Shown here one piece after another: positions 17,184-24,278 of a DNA stretch of 63,624 nucleotides. The stretch is taken from the NCBI GenBank assembly GCA_964475985.1, contig CAYYYP010000016.1:1-63624 (forward strand), written 5' to 3'. The first letter of the stretch is position 1; every line of letters begins with the position of its first letter. The DNA is from CAYYYP01 sp964475985. GTDB lineage: Bacteria; Bdellovibrionota; UBA1018; CAYHWW01. The notes under the pieces are model-generated. The model did no database searches, was not told the DNA's origin, and saw only the letters and a list, made by a program, of their open reading frames with translations. The translations under genes and the position numbers were made by a program.

Positions 17184-18641
17184 ATGAGCTTAAAGCTTGA
17201 AAAACACCTCTTTGTTTGCACCAACGAACGGCCTGCGTCCAAAGCAAGCTGCGGGGCTCAGGGCGCCCAAAAACTCAGGGACGAATTAAAAAGCCTTTGT
17301 AAAAAGGAACTTTCCGGCGTGCCCCACCGCATAAACTCCAGCGGGTGCTTAGGCCATTGTGAAAAAGGCATCGTTGCCGTACTCTACCCCGAAGGAAAAT
17401 GGTTTTTTAACCTAAAAGTAGGCGATGCTAGCAAACTCGTGGCTAGTTTGCAGGGCAAGGAAGACCTCGACGAGGTTATGGCACAGTGTGCTCAGGAAAT
17501 GATCGACGAGTTGAAAAATCGTGGTGAGACCCGGGCGCCTTCCGAAATTACCGTTGCCGTTGGCATGTCGGGCGGAGTTGATTCCAGCGTTTCTGCATTG
17601 ATCCTCAAAAAGGCCGGATTTAAAGTAGTCGGCCTTTTTATGAAAAATTGGGAAGAAAAATTTCCGGTCTCTACCGATGCCGCGGGGCTTAAGGGTTGCA
17701 CGGCCCAAGAAGATTTCCAAGATGTGGCCAGGGTTTGCGAAATGCTTGAAATTCCTTATTACGGCTTAAATTTTTCTCAAGACTACCTGGACCGGGTTTT
17801 TAAAAGATTCCTTAAGGAATACGAAGCGGGCCATACGCCTAACCCCGATATCCTTTGCAACCGCGAAATCAAATTTGACGTTTTTCTCAAGGAATCAAAA
17901 ACCATCGGCGCCGATTACCTCGCTACGGGGCATTACGCCCGCACCGTTTCGGTTAAGGCGGACGGGGCAGAACCCGCCACGGTACAATTGCAAAAAGGCG
18001 CGGATCCCACCAAAGACCAAAGTTATTTTATTTACACCCTGCAACAAACTCAGCTTGCTCAACTGCTTTTTCCCATTGGGAACTTGCCAAAATCCCAAGT
18101 CCGGAAAATCGCTAAAGCTGCGGGCCTTATCGTCCACGACAAAAAAGACAGCACCGGGATTTGTTTCATTGGCGAAAGAAAGTTCAAAGATTTCCTATCC
18201 CAATACATTCCAGCTAAGCCTGGGAACTTTTGCTTTTTGGATGGCACCGTCGTTGGCAAACACCAGGGCGTAGCATTTTACACCCTAGGCCAGCGCCGAG
18301 GGCTGGGTTTGGGTGGAGAAGGTGAATCCTGGTACGTCATAAAAAAGGATCCCCAAAAAAATATCGTTTATGTCCATCGTGGCGAAGACTGCCCCGAGCT
18401 TTACTCAACAGAATTATGGGCCAGCGAAATCTCTTGGGTGAATGGCGCTCCCCCAAGCCAGGAGTTTCAGGCCCGCGCTAAGATCAGGTATCGTCAGCGA
18501 GACGAAGAGTGCACAGTTAAAGTTCTTCCCCAGGGTAGACTGCACGTCGTCTTTCGCGAAAAACAAAGGGCGGTGACGCCATGCCAATCCATAGTGCTTT
18601 ATGCCGGCGAAAAAGTTTTTGGCGGAGCCGTGATTGAATGA
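17184..18641 (+). CDS. mnmA: [2Fe-2S] ferredoxin-MnmA fusion, tRNA 2-thiouridylase
   Basis: The 485-residue product fuses two domains. Residues about 5-95 form a thioredoxin-like [2Fe-2S] ferredoxin with cysteines at 12, 23, 55 and 59 (C-x10-C and CLGHC), followed by GIVAVLYPEGKWFF. Residues about 120-485 are a complete MnmA, which adenylates and thiolates U34 of Lys, Glu and Gln tRNAs. It has the PP-loop SGGVDSS (129-135), catalytic Cys225 in NPDILCNREIKF and Cys327 in STGICFIGER, 102 residues apart as in E. coli (Cys99 and Cys199). ATG 17184 is chosen, though GAAGGG abuts it without spacer. A TTG at 17151 with GAGG three bases upstream is the alternative. The ferredoxin may donate electrons or sulfur (inference). 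Confidence 0.95.
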   Translation: MSLKLEKHLFVCTNERPASKASCGAQGAQKLRDELKSLCKKELSGVPHRINSSGCLGHCEKGIVAVLYPEGKWFFNLKVGDASKLVASLQGKEDLDEVMAQCAQEMIDELKNRGETRAPSEITVAVGMSGGVDSSVSALILKKAGFKVVGLFMKNWEEKFPVSTDAAGLKGCTAQEDFQDVARVCEMLEIPYYGLNFSQDYLDRVFKRFLKEYEAGHTPNPDILCNREIKFDVFLKESKTIGADYLATGHYARTVSVKADGAEPATVQLQKGADPTKDQSYFIYTLQQTQLAQLLFPIGNLPKSQVRKIAKAAGLIVHDKKDSTGICFIGERKFKDFLSQYIPAKPGNFCFLDGTVVGKHQGVAFYTLGQRRGLGLGGEGESWYVIKKDPQKNIVYVHRGEDCPELYSTELWASEISWVNGAPPSQEFQARAKIRYRQRDEECTVKVLPQGRLHVVFREKQRAVTPCQSIVLYAGEKVFGGAVIE

Positions 18642-18701
18642 TCCAAAATTTGCCGTAGGAAATTCAAAACCATCTGACCCTTCGCATTATTTTTGAAATG
18701 T

Positions 18702-18729
18702 TTGTAAATAAAAAATGCTGAGCTACAAT
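18702..18729 (+). promoter_or_regulatory. Predicted sigma-70 promoter giving a leaderless mRNA
   Basis: TTGTAA (18702-18707) and TACAAT (18724-18729) are separated by 16 bases in an AT-rich stretch, each matching the consensus at 4-5 of 6 positions. Transcription would start about 7 bases after the -10, that is at 18736-18737, exactly on the ATG of the PilZ-like gene. No Shine-Dalgarno precedes that ATG. Confidence 0.6.
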
Positions 18730-18736
18730 TTTAATC

Positions 18737-19180
18737 ATGGCGACTCCCAAGGTTAAAACTGCACCGACGACTTCCGCAACAAACGCCCCGCAACCAGCCC
18801 CAGCTTCGGACAACTTCTTTAAACTTCAGGAACTTACTCCCTTAGAAACGGTACTTAAGGCCGAGAACTCCACCACTAGCACAGTCATTGAAAACCCACA
18901 GTCCATTAAGTTTATTGAACTTAGGGGCGACGGCGCCATTATTTCCGTTCCGTTACGAACGTGCGCCGAAGGGCACTTTCTTTTGGTGAAGATTGCCGTA
19001 AAAAACATGACCTCCTTTGAATTCACCGCAAAAATCACGGAAACGGAGCGTCACGGCGACAGGCTTCATGTAGCCTTTGAGTTTTCCCAGATCGAAAAAC
19101 AAAAGTGGGACGCCCTCATTGAGGCCTACTCCAAACGTCAGTCGGACATTTCTTCTATCGTAGAAAAAATCCGGTCATAA
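18737..19180 (+). CDS. PilZ-like domain protein
   Basis: The 147-residue product has a Pro/Thr/Ala-rich disordered N-terminus (about 1-35) and a beta-rich domain. KFIELRGDGAIISVP, EFTAKITETERHGDRLHVAFEF and a final helix resemble the C-terminal part of a PilZ fold. The classical RxxxR and DxSxxG c-di-GMP motifs are not evident, so it may be a non-binding PilZ variant. It is separated by 2 bases from the receiver-TPR gene and is surely co-transcribed with it. See the promoter entry for the likely leaderless start. Confidence 0.65.
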   Translation: MATPKVKTAPTTSATNAPQPAPASDNFFKLQELTPLETVLKAENSTTSTVIENPQSIKFIELRGDGAIISVPLRTCAEGHFLLVKIAVKNMTSFEFTAKITETERHGDRLHVAFEFSQIEKQKWDALIEAYSKRQSDISSIVEKIRS

Positions 19181-19182
19181 AA

Positions 19183-20511
19183 ATGGATATTAAGAAATTC
19201 ATCAAAGATAAAAAAGTATCCGCCTTCCTTCAGGGCAAAAAGGTCTTGATCGTCGATCCCAGCGGGACGGTCCGGGCCCTTGCGAGGAAAATCACCACCG
19301 CCCTGGAACTAAAATCTGGCGATATAAAAACTGCCGACTCTTTCCCGGAATCCCAGGAGCTGATTCAAAAATTTGCTCCCCACTTTCTATTCACCGATCA
19401 AAACTTTCCTCAGGGAAGCGGCTTTGAACTTTCGGCGCTGCACAAAAAAGTGGTGACTGACTCCACCAGCCGGTTCCTCATCATGTCCTCCGATAAAGCA
19501 TCGCCCGCATCAGCTGCCATGGCAGCCGAAGAAGAAGTTGATTTATATCTGATGAAACCCTTGACCTACGTGACTTTGGAACAGGAATTTTTTAAAGTCC
19601 TTGAACCGAAAATCACGAAGCAAGACTATCTTAAGAAAATTTCTAGCATCCAATCCCTTATGGACAAGGAGAAGTTCGATGAAGCCTTAAGTGAAGCGAA
19701 GGCTGCGCAGAAGTTGGACACATCCTCGTGCATGGCCTTTTTTTACGAGGGCAGTATTCATAGGGCCAAAAAAGACCAAGCTAATGCGAAGGACGCCTTT
19801 CGGGCAGGACTCAAAATCAAGGCTGATCACTATAAGTGTTTGGTGGGCCTCTATGAATTGCTCATGGAAGTGCAAGAATTTGGTGAAGCCTACGAGACCC
19901 TTAAAACCCTGACTAAATTTCACCCCATCAACCCTAAACGAATTCCAGAAATTATCCGTCTGTTTATCATCACAAAAAATTTCACTGACCTCGAGCAGTC
20001 AGCTGCATTCTTAAATACCTTAGACAAACAGGACGAAATCATAACCACCTATATCGGCGCAGGGCTTACGATCTGCGGAAAGTATTTTTTAAGGCAAAAT
20101 GATAAATCCAAAGCGGCTGGCATCCTTTTAAAGGCCGCCTCCCTGGTGCCTAATAAACCAAAAATCATCCAAGAAATCATGCGAACGCTGTTTGAATCTA
20201 AACTTACCGAAGAAGCCAATACCCTCATGAAAAAACTACCGGACGAATTGCGAGATTCTCCGGACTTTCAGTTGCTCTGGCTTGAAGAAGTCCACCAAAC
20301 CGGTAATGCCCAGGAAACGCTTAAAGTCTGTGCCGATCTTCTACAGAAAAAAATTGAAAACCCACGCCTGCATGAAATCATGATTTTGCGCTCTAAAGAA
20401 ATGGGCCGGAGCAAAACCGTCGTTAAAGAATTGGTTTGGAAGGCGTCCCAGGCTTTCCCCGAAGATAGCGCAAAGTTTGAAAAGCTGGGTGAGGACGCCC
20501 CGAGTCATTGA
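19183..20511 (+). CDS. Response-regulator receiver with TPR repeats
   Basis: The 442-residue product has a CheY-like receiver at about residues 15-145 (KVLIVDPSGTVRALARK, phospho-acceptor Asp in FLFTDQNF, Lys in LYLMKPLTY). About 270 residues of tetratricopeptide-like helical repeats follow (for example AMAFFYEGSIHRAKKDQANA). It probably acts as a phosphorylation-controlled scaffold rather than a DNA-binding regulator, since there is no HTH. Paired with the upstream PilZ-like protein it may sit in a motility or pilus signalling complex (inference). Confidence 0.85.
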   Translation: MDIKKFIKDKKVSAFLQGKKVLIVDPSGTVRALARKITTALELKSGDIKTADSFPESQELIQKFAPHFLFTDQNFPQGSGFELSALHKKVVTDSTSRFLIMSSDKASPASAAMAAEEEVDLYLMKPLTYVTLEQEFFKVLEPKITKQDYLKKISSIQSLMDKEKFDEALSEAKAAQKLDTSSCMAFFYEGSIHRAKKDQANAKDAFRAGLKIKADHYKCLVGLYELLMEVQEFGEAYETLKTLTKFHPINPKRIPEIIRLFIITKNFTDLEQSAAFLNTLDKQDEIITTYIGAGLTICGKYFLRQNDKSKAAGILLKAASLVPNKPKIIQEIMRTLFESKLTEEANTLMKKLPDELRDSPDFQLLWLEEVHQTGNAQETLKVCADLLQKKIENPRLHEIMILRSKEMGRSKTVVKELVWKASQAFPEDSAKFEKLGEDAPSH

Positions 20512-20538
20512 TCATTAAGCGTTCTGAACTGTCTGGCT

Positions 20539-21549
20539 TTATTTTTTGCTTAAACAAACAAAAAGTAATTCTACGCGCTCAATCCCTGCCTTCACGTAGG
20601 CTTCCTCGTGATATTTCTTCTGATTAAAAAAACCATCCAAGACTTTGAGTTTTTTCACCCGAAAGGGTTTTGCATCAAGTTCCCTGAGAAACGGTGTGCG
20701 TCCACCCTTTAAAATCGGATTGGTCGACAACGCAAAAACCAGTCCTCCCTTGCGCAGCACCTCATGGGCACGATCGTAAAATAAATTCTGAAGCCAAATA
20801 CCCAGTTCACCTCCATTGCGGTGGGGATAAAAATTACCGGCCGTCGGTTCAAGGTCCACCTGGTGGAGCTTTTCCTCCAGTACCATCGGTGGGTTAAACA
20901 TCACCGCGTCAAAACCACCGATGGGAATTTCACCATTAAGAAATCCCGGTCGCGTGGCATCAACACAAAAAGTTTGAAATCTGGCTTTCGTTAGGTTTTT
21001 CGTGTGGGCGCTCAAGTTAGCGTGGGTCCACGCTACGGCTTTGGGTGAGAGATCAACGGCGCAAACTTCGGCTCCGCGCAGTACCCAGTAAAGGCTAAGC
21101 GCACCTGCTCCGCATCCGAGGTCTAATACCTTACGAACTGCGCCATCAGAATTCTCGGTCCCCCACCCTTCAATTTCCGAAAGCAAACGCTCGGTTTCAC
21201 GACCAAAGTAAACAAACTCCGGATTCTTTAAGGATCGGGGTGGCCAGTGTTCATGACAGATAAATAGGTTTTCACCGACGGGTAAGTTTGAGACGGCGGG
21301 CTTCACTTTCAAAACCCAATCTAGAAGTTGAGGTGAACCGATCCAATGATCAACCAGAGATGGACCTCCCTCAAAAAAACTGCCTACGCCAAAACAAATT
21401 TCAAAAGGATCCCAAGCTTGAGCTACGCCGCCTTTAGATTTTAAATCGTGCCTAAATTTCTGGAGTTGTTGAGGCGTGCGTGGGCTTTGCAAATACGATG
21501 CTTCCCTTAAAACCTCAAAAAGATCGACGAACTTTTCCTTAAGTCCCAA
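20539..21549 (-). CDS. Class I SAM-dependent methyltransferase
   Basis: The 336-residue product has a Rossmann methyltransferase core: motif I VLDLGCGAGALSLYWVLRG, the acidic end of strand 2 in AVDLSP, and motif IV FNPPMVLEE. The NPP motif is typical of enzymes methylating exocyclic or side-chain amide nitrogens (HemK/PrmC, RlmG/RsmC types). A helical N-terminal domain of about 130 residues precedes it. The substrate cannot be named. The start is a TTG with AAGGGGGG about 7 bases upstream. It is divergent from the bufferin operon. Confidence 0.82.
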   Translation of the reverse strand: MGLKEKFVDLFEVLREASYLQSPRTPQQLQKFRHDLKSKGGVAQAWDPFEICFGVGSFFEGGPSLVDHWIGSPQLLDWVLKVKPAVSNLPVGENLFICHEHWPPRSLKNPEFVYFGRETERLLSEIEGWGTENSDGAVRKVLDLGCGAGALSLYWVLRGAEVCAVDLSPKAVAWTHANLSAHTKNLTKARFQTFCVDATRPGFLNGEIPIGGFDAVMFNPPMVLEEKLHQVDLEPTAGNFYPHRNGGELGIWLQNLFYDRAHEVLRKGGLVFALSTNPILKGGRTPFLRELDAKPFRVKKLKVLDGFFNQKKYHEEAYVKAGIERVELLFVCLSKK

Positions 21550-21580
21550 ATGCCAGCCCCCCTTCTCCTTGGAATCGGCT

Positions 21581-21597
21581 TCTAGCTAAATGCTAGA
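21581..21597. promoter_or_regulatory. Inverted repeat upstream of the bufferin operon
   Basis: TCTAGC and GCTAGA are perfect inverted arms around TAAAT, about 50 bases before the bufA start and 32 bases from the divergent methyltransferase start. The position fits an operator or part of a promoter. No sigma-70 hexamer pair is obvious, and bufferin operons elsewhere use extracytoplasmic sigma factors. Confidence 0.4.
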
Positions 21598-21645
21598 CTG
21601 AGCTTTACGCTTGGTCTATCTTCGGAGCTTTAAAGGAGAATTTTA

Positions 21646-21978
21646 ATGTCACAAAAAATGAATGTTCGTAAAAAATGTCTTTTGGCCGCAACTCTTGCGG
21701 GCCTCGCCGGCACCGGCTTTCTCGCTCAATCTTCCTTTGCGGATGATGACGCAGCCGTAGAAAAGAAAATCGTGCACGAGAAAAAAGTGACGACCAAGTC
21801 CCAGCACACGAAGAAAAAAGTTGTAACCGACGATGGCGAAAAAGACAGCTGCAAGACGGTTTCTAAAGACAGCTGTAAGACGGTAACCAAAGATAGCAAG
21901 ACCGTAACCAAAGACAGCTGTAGCACCAAAGATGGTTGTGACAGCAAAGACGGCTGCGGCGGAAAAGCTAAAAAATAA
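21646..21978 (+). CDS. Bufferin-type RiPP precursor (BufA-like)
   Basis: The 110-residue product has a Sec signal peptide (about 1-32, cleavage near SSFA). A Lys-rich linker then leads to a C-terminal array of six short units starting KD, of the kinds KDSCKTV, KDSKTVT and KDGC. These carry Cys69, 77, 92, 98 and 104, and the third unit has lost its Cys. Multinuclear iron oxidases (MNIO, DUF692) modify such cysteines in bufferins, which buffer copper in the periplasm. The next gene, 15 bases downstream, encodes that enzyme. The sequence lacks the usual DUF2282 motif, so it is a different precursor subfamily. AAAGGAG precedes the ATG at good spacing. Confidence 0.85.
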   Translation: MSQKMNVRKKCLLAATLAGLAGTGFLAQSSFADDDAAVEKKIVHEKKVTTKSQHTKKKVVTDDGEKDSCKTVSKDSCKTVTKDSKTVTKDSCSTKDGCDSKDGCGGKAKK

Positions 21979-21993
21979 GTCTTATTTAAGCCT

Positions 21994-23772
21994 ATGAAGT
22001 TGATATCTGCAAAGGGGGCCTCTTTAGAAAAGGGGTCCCTTTTTTCAAATTTGGGTTTTGGTTTAGGCCTAAGGGCACCGCATTATGCCGATGTCTTAGC
22101 GCTGTCGCGCCCTGACCCCAGAGTTTCTAAGAAAACCAAGGCTGCGACGCTGCCTCAATGGTTTGAGGCTTTGACGGAAAATTATCTCTTCAGAGATAGC
22201 AGGTCCCGAGAAATCCTCGTTGAAGTATCTAGGAAATTTCCCGTGGCGCTGCACGGAGTTTCCTTTTCCCTCGGTGGAAAAACTCCTCTGGAAAAAATCT
22301 ACCGTAAAAACTTCCGCCAACTCATGGAGGAGGTGAAACCCGCACTCATTTCAGACCACTGCTGTTGGACCGCCCAGCGGCTTCCTCGCCACTCTAAGGT
22401 CATCAACAGCCATGATCTCCTGCCGATCCCTTACACCAAGGATGCTCTGCGGCACATGATTGAACGAACGAAGGAAATCCAAAACTTTCTCGGCCGGCGC
22501 ATTCTCGTTGAAAATGTTTCTTCCTATATTGAATTTACTCAGTCCCAAATGCCTGAGTATGAGTTTCTTGCCGAGCTCTCGGAGCGGGCAGACTGTGGAA
22601 TATTGCTCGATATCAATAATGTCTTCGTTTCGGCTTGGAACCACGCGAAGCCCAGTGCGCCGCTGAATAAGGCGCAACGCACAAGATTAGCACTTTCAGA
22701 TTCCATGACCTATATCCGGCACCTTCCTAGGGCTCGAGTTGGTCAATACCATTTGGCGGGCCATAAGCTCCATTTTCCCAAAACCAGTGACCAGGGACTT
22801 CCGTTTCGGATCGATACCCATGATGCGCCCTTGAGTCCGGAGGTAATTCAACTATTTAAATTTACATGGCAGGCCGTCGGCGCAAAATCCACGATGATAG
22901 AATGGGACGATAAAATTCCAAGTTTTAAAACTTTAGTCGATGCACTTAGAAAGTTAGATTCCGTTACCCAGAAGCTTAAAGTTGAACCAGTGCATCTGCC
23001 CGGCCGCCGAAATCGCCAAGTCGTAGAGGTTGCAGGATCCCTTAAGGCCCTGCAATCCCAAATGCTTAATGGGCTGGTATTCGGCGAATCGGTACCCCTC
23101 CTTGAAATCAAGGGAGATAGTAATTTTTCACCTGATTTTCGCTTGAACGTCTACTTAGGCGGCATGCAAATTCGTTTTCTCCAAAACCTACGAGATGATT
23201 TTCCAAGGGTACTCAAACAAGTAGGCGGTGAGAAGTTTGATGAACTTGTAAAACTTTACCTTAAGGCTCATCCCTCCAGCTCCTATACGCTTTTTCACCT
23301 AGGTAAGGATTTTCCTCAGTATTTACGGCGGGTCGCGCGCGCCCATGCTTTGCCGGAATTTCTGCCGGACCTTGCGGAGTTGGAATACGTTGTCATGCAT
23401 TCCAAGTTGCAACGGATCAAAAATAAAGATGAGGTGAATTCCAAGGCACTCGCTGACCAACCCTTCATCCTGGCACCTCAGGTCCAGATTTTAGAAAGTG
23501 ATTTTGATCTGTTCAGGTATTGGGAAAAAAGTTTAAAGCGAAAAATTTTGATCCCAACGGCGAAGGGCAAACAAATTTTGCTTATTTTCAGTTTGGCTGA
23601 TGAACGTGGGGTCCGAATGGAAATACTGACCCGGGGCCAAAAACTGCATTTGAGAACTTTCGGTTCGCCGGGGGTTAGTTTGAATGAGTTTTTTCTGACT
23701 CAGAAATGTACGGCGCAAACTCCTGAATTCCTAATCCCCCTCATCCGCCAAGGGGTATTACAACCCCGGTAG
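21994..23772 (+). CDS. Fused BufB (MNIO, DUF692) - BufC (DUF2063) RiPP enzyme
   Basis: The 592-residue product has residues about 20-320 as a DUF692 TIM-barrel oxidase. The family metal ligands and landmarks are all present: LHGVSFSLGG (His87), ISDHCCW (Asp121, His122), LVENVSSY (Glu173), LLDINNVFV (Asp206, Asn208), YHLAGH (His253, His257), IDTHD (Asp274, His276) and IEWDD (Glu303). Residues about 345-450 are a DUF2063 domain (FLQNLRDDFPRVLKQVGGEKF, DFPQYLRRV), the substrate-binding partner BufC that is normally a separate protein. It should oxidise the Cys residues of the upstream precursor using O2 and mixed-valence iron. No Shine-Dalgarno is visible and a hairpin with a T-run lies inside codons 6-18. 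Confidence 0.93.
   Translation: MKLISAKGASLEKGSLFSNLGFGLGLRAPHYADVLALSRPDPRVSKKTKAATLPQWFEALTENYLFRDSRSREILVEVSRKFPVALHGVSFSLGGKTPLEKIYRKNFRQLMEEVKPALISDHCCWTAQRLPRHSKVINSHDLLPIPYTKDALRHMIERTKEIQNFLGRRILVENVSSYIEFTQSQMPEYEFLAELSERADCGILLDINNVFVSAWNHAKPSAPLNKAQRTRLALSDSMTYIRHLPRARVGQYHLAGHKLHFPKTSDQGLPFRIDTHDAPLSPEVIQLFKFTWQAVGAKSTMIEWDDKIPSFKTLVDALRKLDSVTQKLKVEPVHLPGRRNRQVVEVAGSLKALQSQMLNGLVFGESVPLLEIKGDSNFSPDFRLNVYLGGMQIRFLQNLRDDFPRVLKQVGGEKFDELVKLYLKAHPSSSYTLFHLGKDFPQYLRRVARAHALPEFLPDLAELEYVVMHSKLQRIKNKDEVNSKALADQPFILAPQVQILESDFDLFRYWEKSLKRKILIPTAKGKQILLIFSLADERGVRMEILTRGQKLHLRTFGSPGVSLNEFFLTQKCTAQTPEFLIPLIRQGVLQPR
22011..22045 (+). terminator. Putative attenuator hairpin within the start of bufBC
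   Basis: AAAGGGGGCC (22011-22020) pairs with GGGTCCCTTT (22033-22042), with one wobble and one mismatch, around a 12-base loop. The right arm runs into TTTTTT. This has the form of a weak intrinsic terminator and lies in codons 6-18 of the fused enzyme gene, 33 bases after the precursor stop. It could make precursor transcripts exceed enzyme transcripts. Untested prediction. Confidence 0.45.
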
Positions 23773-23816
23773 ATTTCTATAGAATTCACGGATGGGAGGG
23801 TCTAAGCTTTCGGTAG

Positions 23817-24278
23817 ATGAAGAAGTTTCAAATTATTTTTGGCATTTTGATCCTAGGCTTGGGCGTTGCGGGTGTAATTTTTCAATTTTACAGTTTTATT
23901 TTTGCACGTACGGTGTCCGGAAATATTGTAGGCGTTGAACACGTCGTGCAAAACAACACGATCGTTTCTTCCACCAACCCCCAAGTTTTCTCCTTCGCCA
24001 TCGCCATTAAGGATGCAAAAACTGGAGAAATCGTAACGGGCTCTTCCGAAGACCGACAATGGGCCGTTGCCCGCCAGGGCCATTGCGCCGAAGCTAAATT
24101 TTTTCCCTATCCACCATGGAACTTAAGCCGCGCCGGCACCTATTTTGGTGTGCGTCTCATTCGCCTGGAAGATTGCCCCGGGGGTAACAAGCCCGTGGAT
24201 GCAATGCCCAAGGAGGATGCGGCAACTCGGCCCATCAACCCCGTTCGTCCGGACACACCCTCAGCTTTTACTCATTAA
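23817..24278 (+). CDS. Membrane-anchored protein downstream of bufferin operon
   Basis: The 153-residue product has an N-terminal membrane helix (about 4-30, FGILILGLGVAGVIFQFYSF). A beta-rich extracytoplasmic domain follows (GNIVGVEHVV, FSFAIAIKDAKTGEIVTGS, GTYFGVRLIRLEDC) with two cysteines and a Pro-rich tail. The family is uncertain, with some resemblance to DUF3592-like small membrane proteins. It starts 44 bases after bufBC on the same strand and could be its third gene. The 3' end overlaps the convergent SNF2 gene by 18 bases. Confidence 0.72.
   Translation: MKKFQIIFGILILGLGVAGVIFQFYSFIFARTVSGNIVGVEHVVQNNTIVSSTNPQVFSFAIAIKDAKTGEIVTGSSEDRQWAVARQGHCAEAKFFPYPPWNLSRAGTYFGVRLIRLEDCPGGNKPVDAMPKEDAATRPINPVRPDTPSAFTH

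Noticed and set aside
21726..21947. Minus-strand ORF opposite the bufferin precursor
   Set aside because: Its repeats are the reverse complement of the precursor repeats, and it has no start signals.
21994..23772. Methanobactin MbnB locus
   Set aside because: The DUF692 enzyme is fused to DUF2063 (BufC) and the precursor is a Cys-repeat Sec-exported peptide. MbnC-type partners and an mbnA-like peptide are absent.
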